A DNA stretch of 5,025 nucleotides from Deltaproteobacteria bacterium (GTDB taxonomy: Bacteria; UBA10199; 2-02-FULL-44-16), in assembly GCA_016203825.1 (NCBI GenBank), contig JACQMA010000043.1, positions 1 to 5,025 on the forward strand. Direction: 5' to 3'. The translations under genes and the position numbers were made by a program. Shown here piece by piece: positions 1 to 5,025 of this stretch. Position 1 is the stretch's first letter, and every line of letters begins with the position of its first letter. A model generated the notes under the pieces. The model had not been told where the DNA came from, did not search any database, and saw nothing but the letters and a program-made list of their open reading frames with translations.

Positions 1-14
1 GTGTACAGAAAAAT

Positions 15-30
15 GAACAGCGATGTGTTC
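15..30. promoter_or_regulatory. Dyad 1, candidate activator (enhancer) site upstream of the sigma-54 promoter
   Basis: GAACA (15-19) and TGTTC (26-30) are perfect inverted repeats separated by six bases. The centre, near 22.5, lies about 85 bp upstream of the start predicted for the sigma-54 promoter at 81-96. That is a usual distance for the upstream sites bound by NtrC-family activators. The regulator encoded just downstream has a Fis-type helix-turn-helix and could be the protein that binds here; this is inference. The site overlaps a possible terminator hairpin (19-38), so the dyad could instead reflect RNA structure. Confidence 0.4.
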
Positions 31-38
31 GCTTTTTT
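19..38 (+). terminator. Possible weak Rho-independent terminator of an upstream gene
   Basis: AGCGA (19-23) and TCGCT (29-33) can pair as a five-base stem with a TGTGT loop, followed directly by T residues through 38. The shape is that of an intrinsic terminator, but the stem is short and only moderately GC-rich. It would end a plus-strand gene whose body lies before the window. It shares bases with dyad 1, and the sequence alone does not decide between the two readings. Confidence 0.25.
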
Positions 39-53
39 GAACTGATGCTGTTC
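39..53. promoter_or_regulatory. Dyad 2, candidate second activator site
   Basis: GAAC (39-42) and GTTC (50-53) are inverted repeats seven bases apart, centred at 46, about 61 bp upstream of the predicted sigma-54 start. On the opposite strand the site begins GAACAGC, the same seven bases that open dyad 1 (15-21), so the pair of sites is itself mirrored: GAACAGC at 15-21 against GCTGTTC at 47-53. The matching outer A and T triplets (11-13, 55-57) extend the mirror. Two similar dyads about 23.5 bp apart would suit two activator dimers. The binding role is inferred. Confidence 0.38.
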
Positions 54-80
54 TTTTGCCGCACAGCGCCATTCTGATGT

Positions 81-96
81 TGGAACGGATTTTGCT
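81..96 (+). promoter_or_regulatory. Sigma-54 (RpoN) -24/-12 promoter
   Basis: The sequence TGGAACG-GATT-TTGCT matches the sigma-54 consensus TGGCACG-N4-TTGCW with one mismatch (A for C at position 84). The invariant GG (82-83) and GC (94-95) are separated by exactly ten bases, as required. Taking C95 as -12 puts transcription start near 107, leaving a leader of about 31 bases with the Shine-Dalgarno sequence at 126-131. Such a promoter needs an AAA+ activator, and the gene it reads into encodes one, so autoregulation is the simplest reading. Confidence 0.75.
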
Positions 97-137
97 TATG
101 TTGATGGCAATCACTTGTTCCTGCGAAGGAGAAAACG

Positions 138-1523
138 ATGAAACAAAAAATCCTCTGTATCGATGACGATGCAACCATTCTCCTTGCCCTTCGGACACAG
201 CTCAAAGGCCATTTCGAAACGGTCTCCGCCCAGTCGTTGCGCGAGGGGCTTGAGTGCTTAGCGCGGGACACCTTTGAACTGATCCTCCTCGATGTAAGTC
301 TTGGAGGCGAAAGCGGTATCGATGGGGTGAAACAGATCAAGCAGGCCAATCCTGACATTGATATCGTGATGCTCTCCGGAGAACGGGAACCTCACTTTAT
401 CGTGGATGCGATACGGGCCGGGGCGAGCGATTATCTTCCCAAACCGTTCGATCTCCCACAATTTCTCGCGGTGGCGGATCTGCTCACCCAAAACCGCTCG
501 ATGCGCGAACGCTATCAAGCGTTGGTCGAGGCCCAAAATGCCAATGGCCATCGTCGTGAGATGATTTTTTCCAATCCCATTATGCAACGCCTCTTGAATC
601 AGGCGGAGCAGTTGAAAGGGTATCCCGCGAACGTCCTCATTGTGGGCGAGACGGGGACAGGTAAAGAGTTGCTGGCGCGCTATATCCACCGCATTGAGGG
701 AAACGCCCGTCGTCCCTTTGTGGCCGTCAACTGTGCGGCGATTCCGGAGCACCTTATAGAAGCTGAACTCTTTGGTTGTGAACGTGGCGCCTACACGGGT
801 TCCATTCAGCGGAGGATTGGGCGATTTGAATTGGCCGATGGCGGAGATATTTTTCTCGACGAAGTCGGTGCCCTCAAACTCGACTTGCAGGCAAAAATTT
901 TGCGCGTCCTGCAGGAAAAGGAATTCAGTCGCGTTGGTGGCAATGCAACGATCAATGCAAGCTTTCGCGTGATTGCGGCAACCAACAATCAGCTCGATCA
1001 GAGTGTGACGAGTGGAGAGTTTCGTATGGACCTTTACCATCGCCTGCGCGTGATTCAACTCACGATTCCTCCGCTGCGCGAACGTCCCGAAGATATTCCG
1101 GTCCTCATCGAACATTTTTTAGCCAAACACACGCAAGGGAAGCAGCGGAAGAAGCTCTCGACCGATGCGTTTGAACGGCTCGCGGCCTATGGGTGGCCGG
1201 GGAATGTGCGTGAGCTCGAGAATGTCATTCAAAGCCTGCTCATCCTCACGCCGGGCGATGTAATTGAAGCGCGTCACCTTCCGCCCTGGGCTTTGAATGG
1301 CCTCACGGGTCCGGTTATGGAAATGACCCCGACGATTGCGGGAGGCATGGTGACGATCGATCATGTGGGGGGGACGCTCAGAGATTACACCTTGCAGGTG
1401 GAGCGTACCTACATCCAGCGTGTCTTGGAATCGACACACGGTGATAAATCGAAGGCCGCACGAATTTTGAATGTCGGCCGCACGACCCTCTACGCCAAAC
1501 TCAAAGAGTTGGGGATGATGTGA
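138..1523 (+). CDS. Sigma-54-dependent response regulator, NtrC family (receiver, AAA+, Fis-type HTH)
   Basis: This is a cytoplasmic two-component regulator that, when phosphorylated by a sensor kinase, should use ATP hydrolysis to open sigma-54 RNA polymerase complexes. The receiver domain (about residues 3-118) has the acidic pair Asp10/Asp11, phosphoacceptor Asp52, Ser80 and Lys102. The AAA+ domain (about 143-380) has Walker A GETGTGKE (170-177), Walker B with Asp241-Glu242, sensor I ATNN (281-284), PPLRERPEDI (311-320) and GWPGNVREL (352-360). A Fis-type helix-turn-helix (about 433-459) closes the protein. The 461-residue length is normal for the family. The ATG follows AAGGAG (126-131) by six bases. 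The sigma-54 contact loop, usually GAFTGA, reads GAYTGS here (217-222). No kinase gene is visible. The domain assignment is certain, but the target genes are unknown, so no symbol is given. Confidence 0.96.
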   Translation: MKQKILCIDDDATILLALRTQLKGHFETVSAQSLREGLECLARDTFELILLDVSLGGESGIDGVKQIKQANPDIDIVMLSGEREPHFIVDAIRAGASDYLPKPFDLPQFLAVADLLTQNRSMRERYQALVEAQNANGHRREMIFSNPIMQRLLNQAEQLKGYPANVLIVGETGTGKELLARYIHRIEGNARRPFVAVNCAAIPEHLIEAELFGCERGAYTGSIQRRIGRFELADGGDIFLDEVGALKLDLQAKILRVLQEKEFSRVGGNATINASFRVIAATNNQLDQSVTSGEFRMDLYHRLRVIQLTIPPLRERPEDIPVLIEHFLAKHTQGKQRKKLSTDAFERLAAYGWPGNVRELENVIQSLLILTPGDVIEARHLPPWALNGLTGPVMEMTPTIAGGMVTIDHVGGTLRDYTLQVERTYIQRVLESTHGDKSKAARILNVGRTTLYAKLKELGMM

Positions 1524-1535
1524 TTGGTCCCGGTT

Positions 1536-1570
1536 TGTCATTCTGAGCTGCAAGCGAAGAATCCCCTGGA
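1536..1570. repeat. Half-copy of a dispersed TGTCATTCTGAG-type repeat
   Basis: The sequence starts TGTCATTCTGAGC and ends GCGAAGAATCCCC, a signature I recognise as a small repeat common between genes in many environmental bacterial genomes, usually as an inverted pair. Only one arm is present; no matching reverse arm lies nearby. It fills most of the 68-bp gap between the convergent response-regulator and membrane-protein genes, where I see no terminator with a T-tract. It shares TGTCATT, GAG, GCGAAG and AATC in the same order with the left arm of the palindrome at 4251-4334. Confidence 0.55.
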
Positions 1571-1591
1571 ATCACTGATGCTCTTGGATTG

Positions 1592-2227
1592 CTATGGTGC
1601 TGCGAAGGATGCCAAACCAACAGCCGGGGTGAAAGCAGCCCCGAGAGCAGTTGCACGAAGAGCCTTCCATCCCAAATAAAGTAGAGCAGCGCCAGCGGTA
1701 ACTTCCGTCACTGTTTTTGCGGCAATGCGATCGATGGTAGATGAATCCGCTGCTCTGGTTTTGGGGGAAGTGGTAGGAGTATGACCAGAATGACCTCCAG
1801 AGCCCCATCCCCCGCGGTTTCTCAGATACCATACTGCGAGTCCAGCACCCGCACCACCAAGACCAACCCATCGCAAAGAGACGGATGGAGCATTCCACAA
1901 ACGCTTCTTCGGTTTTCTTGCGTCAGCAACATCTCGGAAGAGGGGTTCGCCATTCGTTCCGTTTGGTGGAGGGCATAGTTTTACTCCTACCTCACCACCT
2001 GCTGTTTTGGCACTGCGTACCATATCCTGAACTTTTTGATGTTCGCCCTCGAAACATATTCCTCGGAGGAGCTCTCGAGGAACCATGATGTATTTTCCAT
2101 CACCCCATGTGTCGTTCGGGTCGACCTCTTCTATACGCTTTTGATTACATGTGTCTAAGATGTTCTTGGCCAGCGCATCTGGAGTTTTATTTTTAAAAAT
2201 AATCTCGCAATATGTATTTGCGGTCAA
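1592..2227 (-). CDS. Unrecognised protein with one or two predicted membrane segments
   Basis: I do not recognise this 211-residue protein. The first 115 residues are soluble-looking and contain Cys7, Cys27, Cys58 and Cys85. A hydrophobic, glycine-rich stretch (about 117-135, ending AVWYLRN) could cross the membrane. A Gly/Ser/Thr/His-rich linker follows (about 138-162), then a second hydrophobic, alanine-rich tail (about 174-210). The assigned start is TTG (2227-2225) with no convincing Shine-Dalgarno sequence. The frame is open for 48 more codons upstream, to a TGA at 2374-2372 inside dusA, without any ATG, GTG or TTG; a CTG at 2323 would give 243 residues. The 5' part is visibly AT-rich, with codons such as ATA, TTA, CTA and AGA, unlike its neighbours. 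It lies 104 bp after dusA on the same strand. It may be a transferred gene, a 5'-truncated remnant, or a gene with an unusual start. Confidence 0.55.
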   Translation of the reverse strand: MTANTYCEIIFKNKTPDALAKNILDTCNQKRIEEVDPNDTWGDGKYIMVPRELLRGICFEGEHQKVQDMVRSAKTAGGEVGVKLCPPPNGTNGEPLFRDVADARKPKKRLWNAPSVSLRWVGLGGAGAGLAVWYLRNRGGWGSGGHSGHTPTTSPKTRAADSSTIDRIAAKTVTEVTAGAALLYLGWKALRATALGAAFTPAVGLASFAAP

Positions 2228-2331
2228 AGCGCAACAAAGGTTGAATGCCTGACTAAAAGTATAAGTAAAGTCTGGTGACGATATATTATTATCCGTTGTC
2301 CTTAAAGGTATAAATCGTATCAGGAGCTCAC

Positions 2332-3261
2332 CTACAGTGTCGGCAGATCCCCAAAAAAGTTGCTTCTTTTTTCACTCAATGTTTTCCGCCAGTTACGTGC
2401 CCCCGGTTGGCCGGTGTACAGTCCCAACAAATGACGGGTGATGGTGCGGGGGGCGAGTCCCAGTTCGTACCATGCATCAATATACGGTTGCATATCGGCG
2501 ACAATGTCAGATCGCGTCCGTGCGATCGGTGTATCACCAAAAATTTCACTATCAACTGTCGCGAGGGCGTAAGGATTCTCTTCCGCGAGACGACCGATCA
2601 TGACGCCATCGACGTGCTGCAAATGGTGTTTCACTTCTTCTATGGACTTCACGCCTCCGTTGATCACGATCGTGAGGTGAGGGAAGTCGCGCTTGAGTCG
2701 ATAGACTTCATCATACCGAAGCGGCGGGATCGTGCGATTCTCTTTGGGACTTAAACCTTTCAACCATGCCTTGCGTGCGTGGACGATAAAGCGATCGCAT
2801 CCGGCAGCAGCCACGGTCGCAACGAAATGGGACAAGTGCTCGTAGGAATCCAAGTCATCGATGCCGACGCGGTGTTTGACGGTTACGGGGATTCGTACGG
2901 CTGACTTCATCGCGGCAACTGCCGCCGCAACGCGCTCCGGTTCGGCCATAAGGCATGCGCCGAAGTGACCATCTTGAACGCGATCGCTGGGGCAGCCGAC
3001 GTTCAGATTCACTTCGCCGTAGCCGCTGTCTTCGGCAATGTGTGCGGCTTGAGCCAAGGTGGTGGGATCACCACCGCCGAGTTGGATCGCCAGCGGTTGT
3101 TCGCACGGATCGTATCCCAAAAGATCGTCGCGGTTTCCGCGAATCACGGCGATCGCATGAATCATCGGAGTATACAGGAGCGTGCGGCGCGTGATGAGCC
3201 GCATGAAATAACGAAAGTGACGATCTGTCACGTCCATCATGGGTGCAATACTTACGCGCAT
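2332..3261 (-). CDS. dusA: tRNA-dihydrouridine(20/20a) synthase DusA
   Basis: This FMN enzyme uses NADPH to reduce uridine to dihydrouridine in the tRNA D-loop, acting in the cytoplasm. The 309-residue protein is a TIM-barrel Dus with features of the DusA branch. Its N-terminus contains [18 protein letters not shown] (4-21). The catalytic cysteine is Cys90 in [12 protein letters not shown]. Flavin-pocket motifs include Gln60 (IQLGG), Lys129 (VTVKHR), His161 ([17 protein letters not shown]), NGG (201-203) and the phosphate-binding MIGR (221-224). The C-terminal helical tRNA-binding region contains [19 protein letters not shown] (274-292). It is about 20 residues shorter than E. coli DusA, mostly at the ends. 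The ATG lies inside the last codons of nadA (10-bp overlap), with GAGAGG eight bases upstream, so translation is probably coupled to nadA. Confidence 0.95.
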   Translation of the reverse strand: MRVSIAPMMDVTDRHFRYFMRLITRRTLLYTPMIHAIAVIRGNRDDLLGYDPCEQPLAIQLGGGDPTTLAQAAHIAEDSGYGEVNLNVGCPSDRVQDGHFGACLMAEPERVAAAVAAMKSAVRIPVTVKHRVGIDDLDSYEHLSHFVATVAAAGCDRFIVHARKAWLKGLSPKENRTIPPLRYDEVYRLKRDFPHLTIVINGGVKSIEEVKHHLQHVDGVMIGRLAEENPYALATVDSEIFGDTPIARTRSDIVADMQPYIDAWYELGLAPRTITRHLLGLYTGQPGARNWRKTLSEKRSNFFGDLPTL

Positions 3262-4178
3262 GCGAGCATCCTCTCTAACGGAACGAGTGCCTTTTGGCGC
3301 AGTGCTTCATCAAGTTCAATGCGCGGGGTGAGATCGCGGAGTGCCAGATACGTTTTCTCAAGTGTATTGAGTTTCATGTAGGGGCACTCGCTACAGTTGC
3401 AGCTTTCATCTTGCCCGGGTGCGGGGATAAATATTTTATCCGGTGCTTTTTTGCGCATCTGGTGAATGATACCTGGTTCTGTTCCCACAATAAATTTTTT
3501 CGCCTTACTCTCGATCGCAAAGTTCAGGAGCGATGTCGTCGAGCCGATGGAGTCGGCGTGAAAGCGAACCGGTTCTTCACATTCGGGATGACAGATGAAG
3601 AGGGCGTCGGGGTGTTCGAGTTTGAGGGCGATGATACGTTCGGTCGAAAAGGCCTCGTGCACGTGACACGCGCCTTTCCAGAGTTCCATGGCGCGACCGG
3701 TCTTGCGGATCAACCACTGACCCAAGTTGCGATCGGGGCAGAAGAGGATCGGACGATCTTTGGGGATTGAGCGGACCACTTTTTCGGCGTTACTCGAAGT
3801 ACAAATAATATCGGAGAGTGCTTTCACCTCTGCGGTACAGTTAATGTAGGAGACGACGGCGAAATCGGGATGTTCCTCTTTCCACGCGCGCAGGAGTGGT
3901 GCCGGACACGATGCAGCAAGGGAACAGCCCGCGTCGAGATCGGGGATCACGACCGTGCGGTCGGGATTGAGAATCTTCGCGGTCTCCGCCATAAAATGAA
4001 CACCGCAAAAAACAACGACGTCGGCGGTCGTCTTTTTGGCCGCCTGGGCGAGTGCCAGGCTATCGCCCAAAACATCAGCTAAATCCTGTAGTTGCGAGTC
4101 CTGGTAGTAATGGGCCAAGATGACGGCGTTTCGCTCCCGTTTCAGCCGGAGAATTTCCTGAGTGAAATCAAGACCCAT
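3252..4178 (-). CDS. nadA: Quinolinate synthase NadA, [4Fe-4S] enzyme
   Basis: NadA condenses iminoaspartate (made by NadB) with dihydroxyacetone phosphate to give quinolinate, the second step of NAD synthesis from aspartate; it acts in the cytoplasm and is oxygen-sensitive. Aligned by eye with E. coli NadA, the three iron-sulfur ligands are Cys85 (DAGCSL), Cys171 (GACHVHE) and Cys265 ([12 protein letters not shown]). Active-site motifs include LAHYYQD (21-27, His23/Tyr25), GDSLALA (38-44), [11 protein letters not shown] (60-70), YIN (111-113), HPE (197-199) and GSTTS (212-216). The cysteines before Cys265 form CxCxxC (260, 262, 265) instead of the CxxCxxC of E. coli, as in the shorter NadA group; the length of 308 is normal for it. 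The ATG follows AGGGG (minus strand, 4189-4185) by six bases. No nadB or nadC is visible. It is first in an apparent nadA-dusA operon. Confidence 0.97.
   Translation of the reverse strand: MGLDFTQEILRLKRERNAVILAHYYQDSQLQDLADVLGDSLALAQAAKKTTADVVVFCGVHFMAETAKILNPDRTVVIPDLDAGCSLAASCPAPLLRAWKEEHPDFAVVSYINCTAEVKALSDIICTSSNAEKVVRSIPKDRPILFCPDRNLGQWLIRKTGRAMELWKGACHVHEAFSTERIIALKLEHPDALFICHPECEEPVRFHADSIGSTTSLLNFAIESKAKKFIVGTEPGIIHQMRKKAPDKIFIPAPGQDESCNCSECPYMKLNTLEKTYLALRDLTPRIELDEALRQKALVPLERMLACA
3270..3275 (-). promoter_or_regulatory. dusA Shine-Dalgarno sequence inside the end of nadA
   Basis: Read on the minus strand, GAGAGG ends eight bases before the dusA ATG (3261-3259) and sits in the last codons of nadA, whose TAA stop is at 3254-3252. 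A ribosome finishing nadA would pass over the dusA start, which favours translational coupling and fixes this ATG as the dusA start. Confidence 0.6.
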
Positions 4179-4210
4179 GTCTTTCCCCTAACAAATTGCG
4201 AATTCTCCAC

Positions 4211-4228
4211 GCAACCTTTTTTGCAACC
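4211..4228. repeat. Short direct repeat GCAACC-T6-GCAACC upstream of nadA
   Basis: GCAACC occurs at 4211-4216 and again at 4223-4228 with six T residues between, a 12-bp period. It lies 33-50 bp upstream of the nadA start, where its promoter or operator would be. It does not match the NiaR, NrtR or NadQ operator patterns as I remember them. I could not assign a clear -35/-10 pair for nadA. A regulatory role is only possible. Confidence 0.2.
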
Positions 4229-4250
4229 AGACGATACAGGGGGTGGGTGG

Positions 4251-4334
4251 TGTCATTGCGAGCGAAGCGAAGCAATCTCCTACGTTACTGTGTTTCGAGG
4301 AGATCGCCACGTCGCTTCGCTCCTCGCGATGACA
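4251..4334. repeat. 84-bp imperfect palindromic dispersed repeat (TGTCATTGCGAG family)
   Basis: The element begins TGTCATTGCGAG (4251-4262) and ends CTCGCGATGACA (4323-4334), whose reverse complement differs at one base. The arms run 4251-4280 and 4299-4334 and continue to pair through GCGAAGCGA/TCGCTTCGC and AATCTCC/GGAGAT, with two small insertions in the right arm; the loop is about 18 bases. This is a recognisable intergenic repeat of many proteobacterial and uncultivated genomes, resembling a non-autonomous, REP/MITE-like element. It encodes nothing. It lies between the divergent nadA and lipoprotein genes, ending two bases before the latter's Shine-Dalgarno sequence. Confidence 0.85.
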
Positions 4335-4336
4335 TC

Positions 4337-4342
4337 AGAGGA
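4337..4342 (+). promoter_or_regulatory. Shine-Dalgarno sequence that sets the lipoprotein start
   Basis: AGAGGA is seven bases before the ATG at 4350. It decides the start: the reading frame is open back to an ATG at 4092, but those upstream codons are antisense to nadA and then run through the palindromic repeat. Starting at 4350 also places a basic MKK and a hydrophobic lipoprotein signal at the N-terminus. Confidence 0.75.
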
Positions 4343-4349
4343 TATAAAT

Positions 4350-5015
4350 ATGAAGAAGATACTATTGACTGTTTGTTGGTTGGCATCATGCAGCCTCCAC
4401 CGCGAGGTCTCGACGTTGACGCAAGGAAAGGCGATGGCCGAGAAGGCCCTCGAAGCGGCGCGCGAAGCGGGCATCGAGAGTGTCACCAGCAATGCCGTCA
4501 CGATGGATCAGATAGAAGGAACGATCTCGGTCGATTTCGATGGCAACGAAATTCCCATCGATGACGGAACGATTGAAGTGAACGGAGAACTGAACCTTAC
4601 GTCGGAAGGTGTTGAAGGCAATGTGGCAACACAACGCGCGAGTGGGAGTGCAGAAGTCCTTTTGAATGCTGTTCCCCTGACCTTAAAAATCCAAGGAAAG
4701 AGTTACGATGTGACGGTCGACGGGACGATGACCGAAGGATTTAGCGGGACACGCGAAGTGACACGAGACGAGGGAGACGAGCCTTCTTTTCCGACGGCGA
4801 TCGAGAGTCAGTTGACGATTGAAGTGACAACCGATGGTATGGAATTCACCGGCGACGTCGACGGCAGTATTGAGAGCATGGATGTCACGATGGACATCAC
4901 GGGAAGCCTCCTCGAAGGCGAACCGGAAGTGGCGTGCGAAGGCACGATTCACTTCAAAATCGAAATGCTGAACGCAAGCTGCACCGTCACCACCGATTGC
5001 CAGTCGTGTGATTAG
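4350..5015 (+). CDS. Predicted acidic, beta-rich lipoprotein of unknown function
   Basis: I do not recognise the family of this 221-residue protein. The N-terminus MKKILLTVCWLASC has a lipobox (LASC), so cleavage before Cys14 and lipid attachment are predicted; the 13-residue signal is short. Residues 22-48 look helical (KAMAEKALEAAREAG). From about 55 onward the chain alternates polar and hydrophobic residues, as in antiparallel beta strands, and is rich in Asp, Glu, Gly and Thr. A short [DE]G[TS][IM] motif recurs at residues 56, 72, 124, 171 and 197, suggesting a repeated strand-turn unit. Four cysteines cluster at the C-terminus (196, 211, 217, 220; DCQSCD at the very end), which could form disulfides after export. 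The gene is divergent from nadA and has no visible partner. The surface location is inferred from the lipobox. The coding call is strong; no function can be given. Confidence 0.85.
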   Translation: MKKILLTVCWLASCSLHREVSTLTQGKAMAEKALEAAREAGIESVTSNAVTMDQIEGTISVDFDGNEIPIDDGTIEVNGELNLTSEGVEGNVATQRASGSAEVLLNAVPLTLKIQGKSYDVTVDGTMTEGFSGTREVTRDEGDEPSFPTAIESQLTIEVTTDGMEFTGDVDGSIESMDVTMDITGSLLEGEPEVACEGTIHFKIEMLNASCTVTTDCQSCD

Positions 5016-5025
5016 CACGCGAAAA

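Noticed and set aside
1..45. Open frame from the window edge to a TGA, possibly the end of an upstream gene
   Set aside because: Fifteen codons give no recognisable sequence, and another frame is also open to a TGA at 75-77. The data do not show which frame, if any, is coding.
258..1115. Long minus-strand open frame (285 codons)
   Set aside because: It lies wholly inside the response-regulator gene on the opposite strand. The plus-strand product has every domain motif of its family, so this is an antisense shadow.
1119..1553. Minus-strand open frame (144 codons) at the end of the regulator gene
   Set aside because: It is antisense to the Fis-type HTH and sensor II region of the response regulator and has no start signal.
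1786..1794. CAGAATGAC, the reverse complement of GTCATTCTG in the half repeat at 1536
   Set aside because: Only nine bases match, it lies inside a coding frame over 200 bp away, and the rest of the repeat arm is absent. Chance is likely.
2059..2082. Inverted repeat TTCCTCG / CGAGGAA around GAGCTC
   Set aside because: It lies inside the minus-strand coding frame, the inner bases do not pair evenly, and no T-tract follows. It is probably a by-product of Arg/Glu/Leu codons.
2965..3381. Plus-strand open frame (138 codons) across the dusA/nadA junction
   Set aside because: It is antisense to two clearly conserved genes; the arginine/serine-rich composition is typical of a shadow frame.
3294..3770. 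Plus-strand open frame (158 codons) across nadA
   Set aside because: It is antisense to the conserved C-terminal half of nadA and has no ribosome-binding site or recognisable motif.
4343..4348. TATAAA resembling a -10 box before the lipoprotein ATG
   Set aside because: Transcription from it would begin after the ATG and miss the Shine-Dalgarno sequence, and no -35 element is well placed.
4092..4349. Upstream extension of the lipoprotein reading frame
   Set aside because: The first part is antisense to nadA and the rest translates the palindromic repeat. The Shine-Dalgarno sequence, MKK start and lipobox all support the ATG at 4350.

Overview
The window reads as ordinary bacterial chromosome, most likely from a Gram-negative, proteobacterial-type lineage. 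A deltaproteobacterial-like or uncultivated relative is my guess, not something the sequence proves. The reasons are a sigma-54 activator with its own -24/-12 promoter, a DusA-type dihydrouridine synthase, a NadA with the CxCxxC cysteine arrangement, a predicted lipoprotein, and two interspersed repeats of the TGTCATTGCGAG / TGTCATTCTGAG kind that are scattered through many environmental genomes. I see no tRNA, rRNA, CRISPR array, transposase or phage gene.

Layout. Positions 1-137 are a regulatory region. It holds two GAAC/GTTC dyads (15-30 and 39-53), a possible weak terminator (19-38), and a near-consensus sigma-54 promoter (81-96). This leads into a plus-strand gene (138-1523) for an NtrC-family response regulator with receiver, AAA+ sigma-54 activation and Fis-type DNA-binding domains. 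A 68-bp convergent gap (1524-1591) contains half of a dispersed repeat. Three minus-strand genes follow and probably form one operon, transcribed from right to left: nadA (4178 to 3252, quinolinate synthase, NAD biosynthesis), dusA (3261 to 2332, tRNA dihydrouridine synthase, overlapping nadA by 10 bp), and an unrecognised, probably membrane-anchored protein (2227 to 1592). The last gene lacks a normal start codon and is richer in A+T than its neighbours. A 171-bp divergent intergenic region (4179-4349) carries an 84-bp imperfect palindrome (4251-4334). It ends two bases before the Shine-Dalgarno sequence of a plus-strand gene (4350-5015) for a small, acidic, beta-rich predicted lipoprotein.

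How the parts relate. nadA and dusA are housekeeping genes joined by overlap; their products work in NAD synthesis and tRNA modification and have no direct biochemical link. The response regulator's partner kinase and target genes are not in the window. The layout of its promoter suggests that it controls its own transcription. The least explained parts are the dyad/sigma-54 control region, the orphan third gene of the nadA operon, and the lipoprotein. I found no convincing new multi-gene system here.
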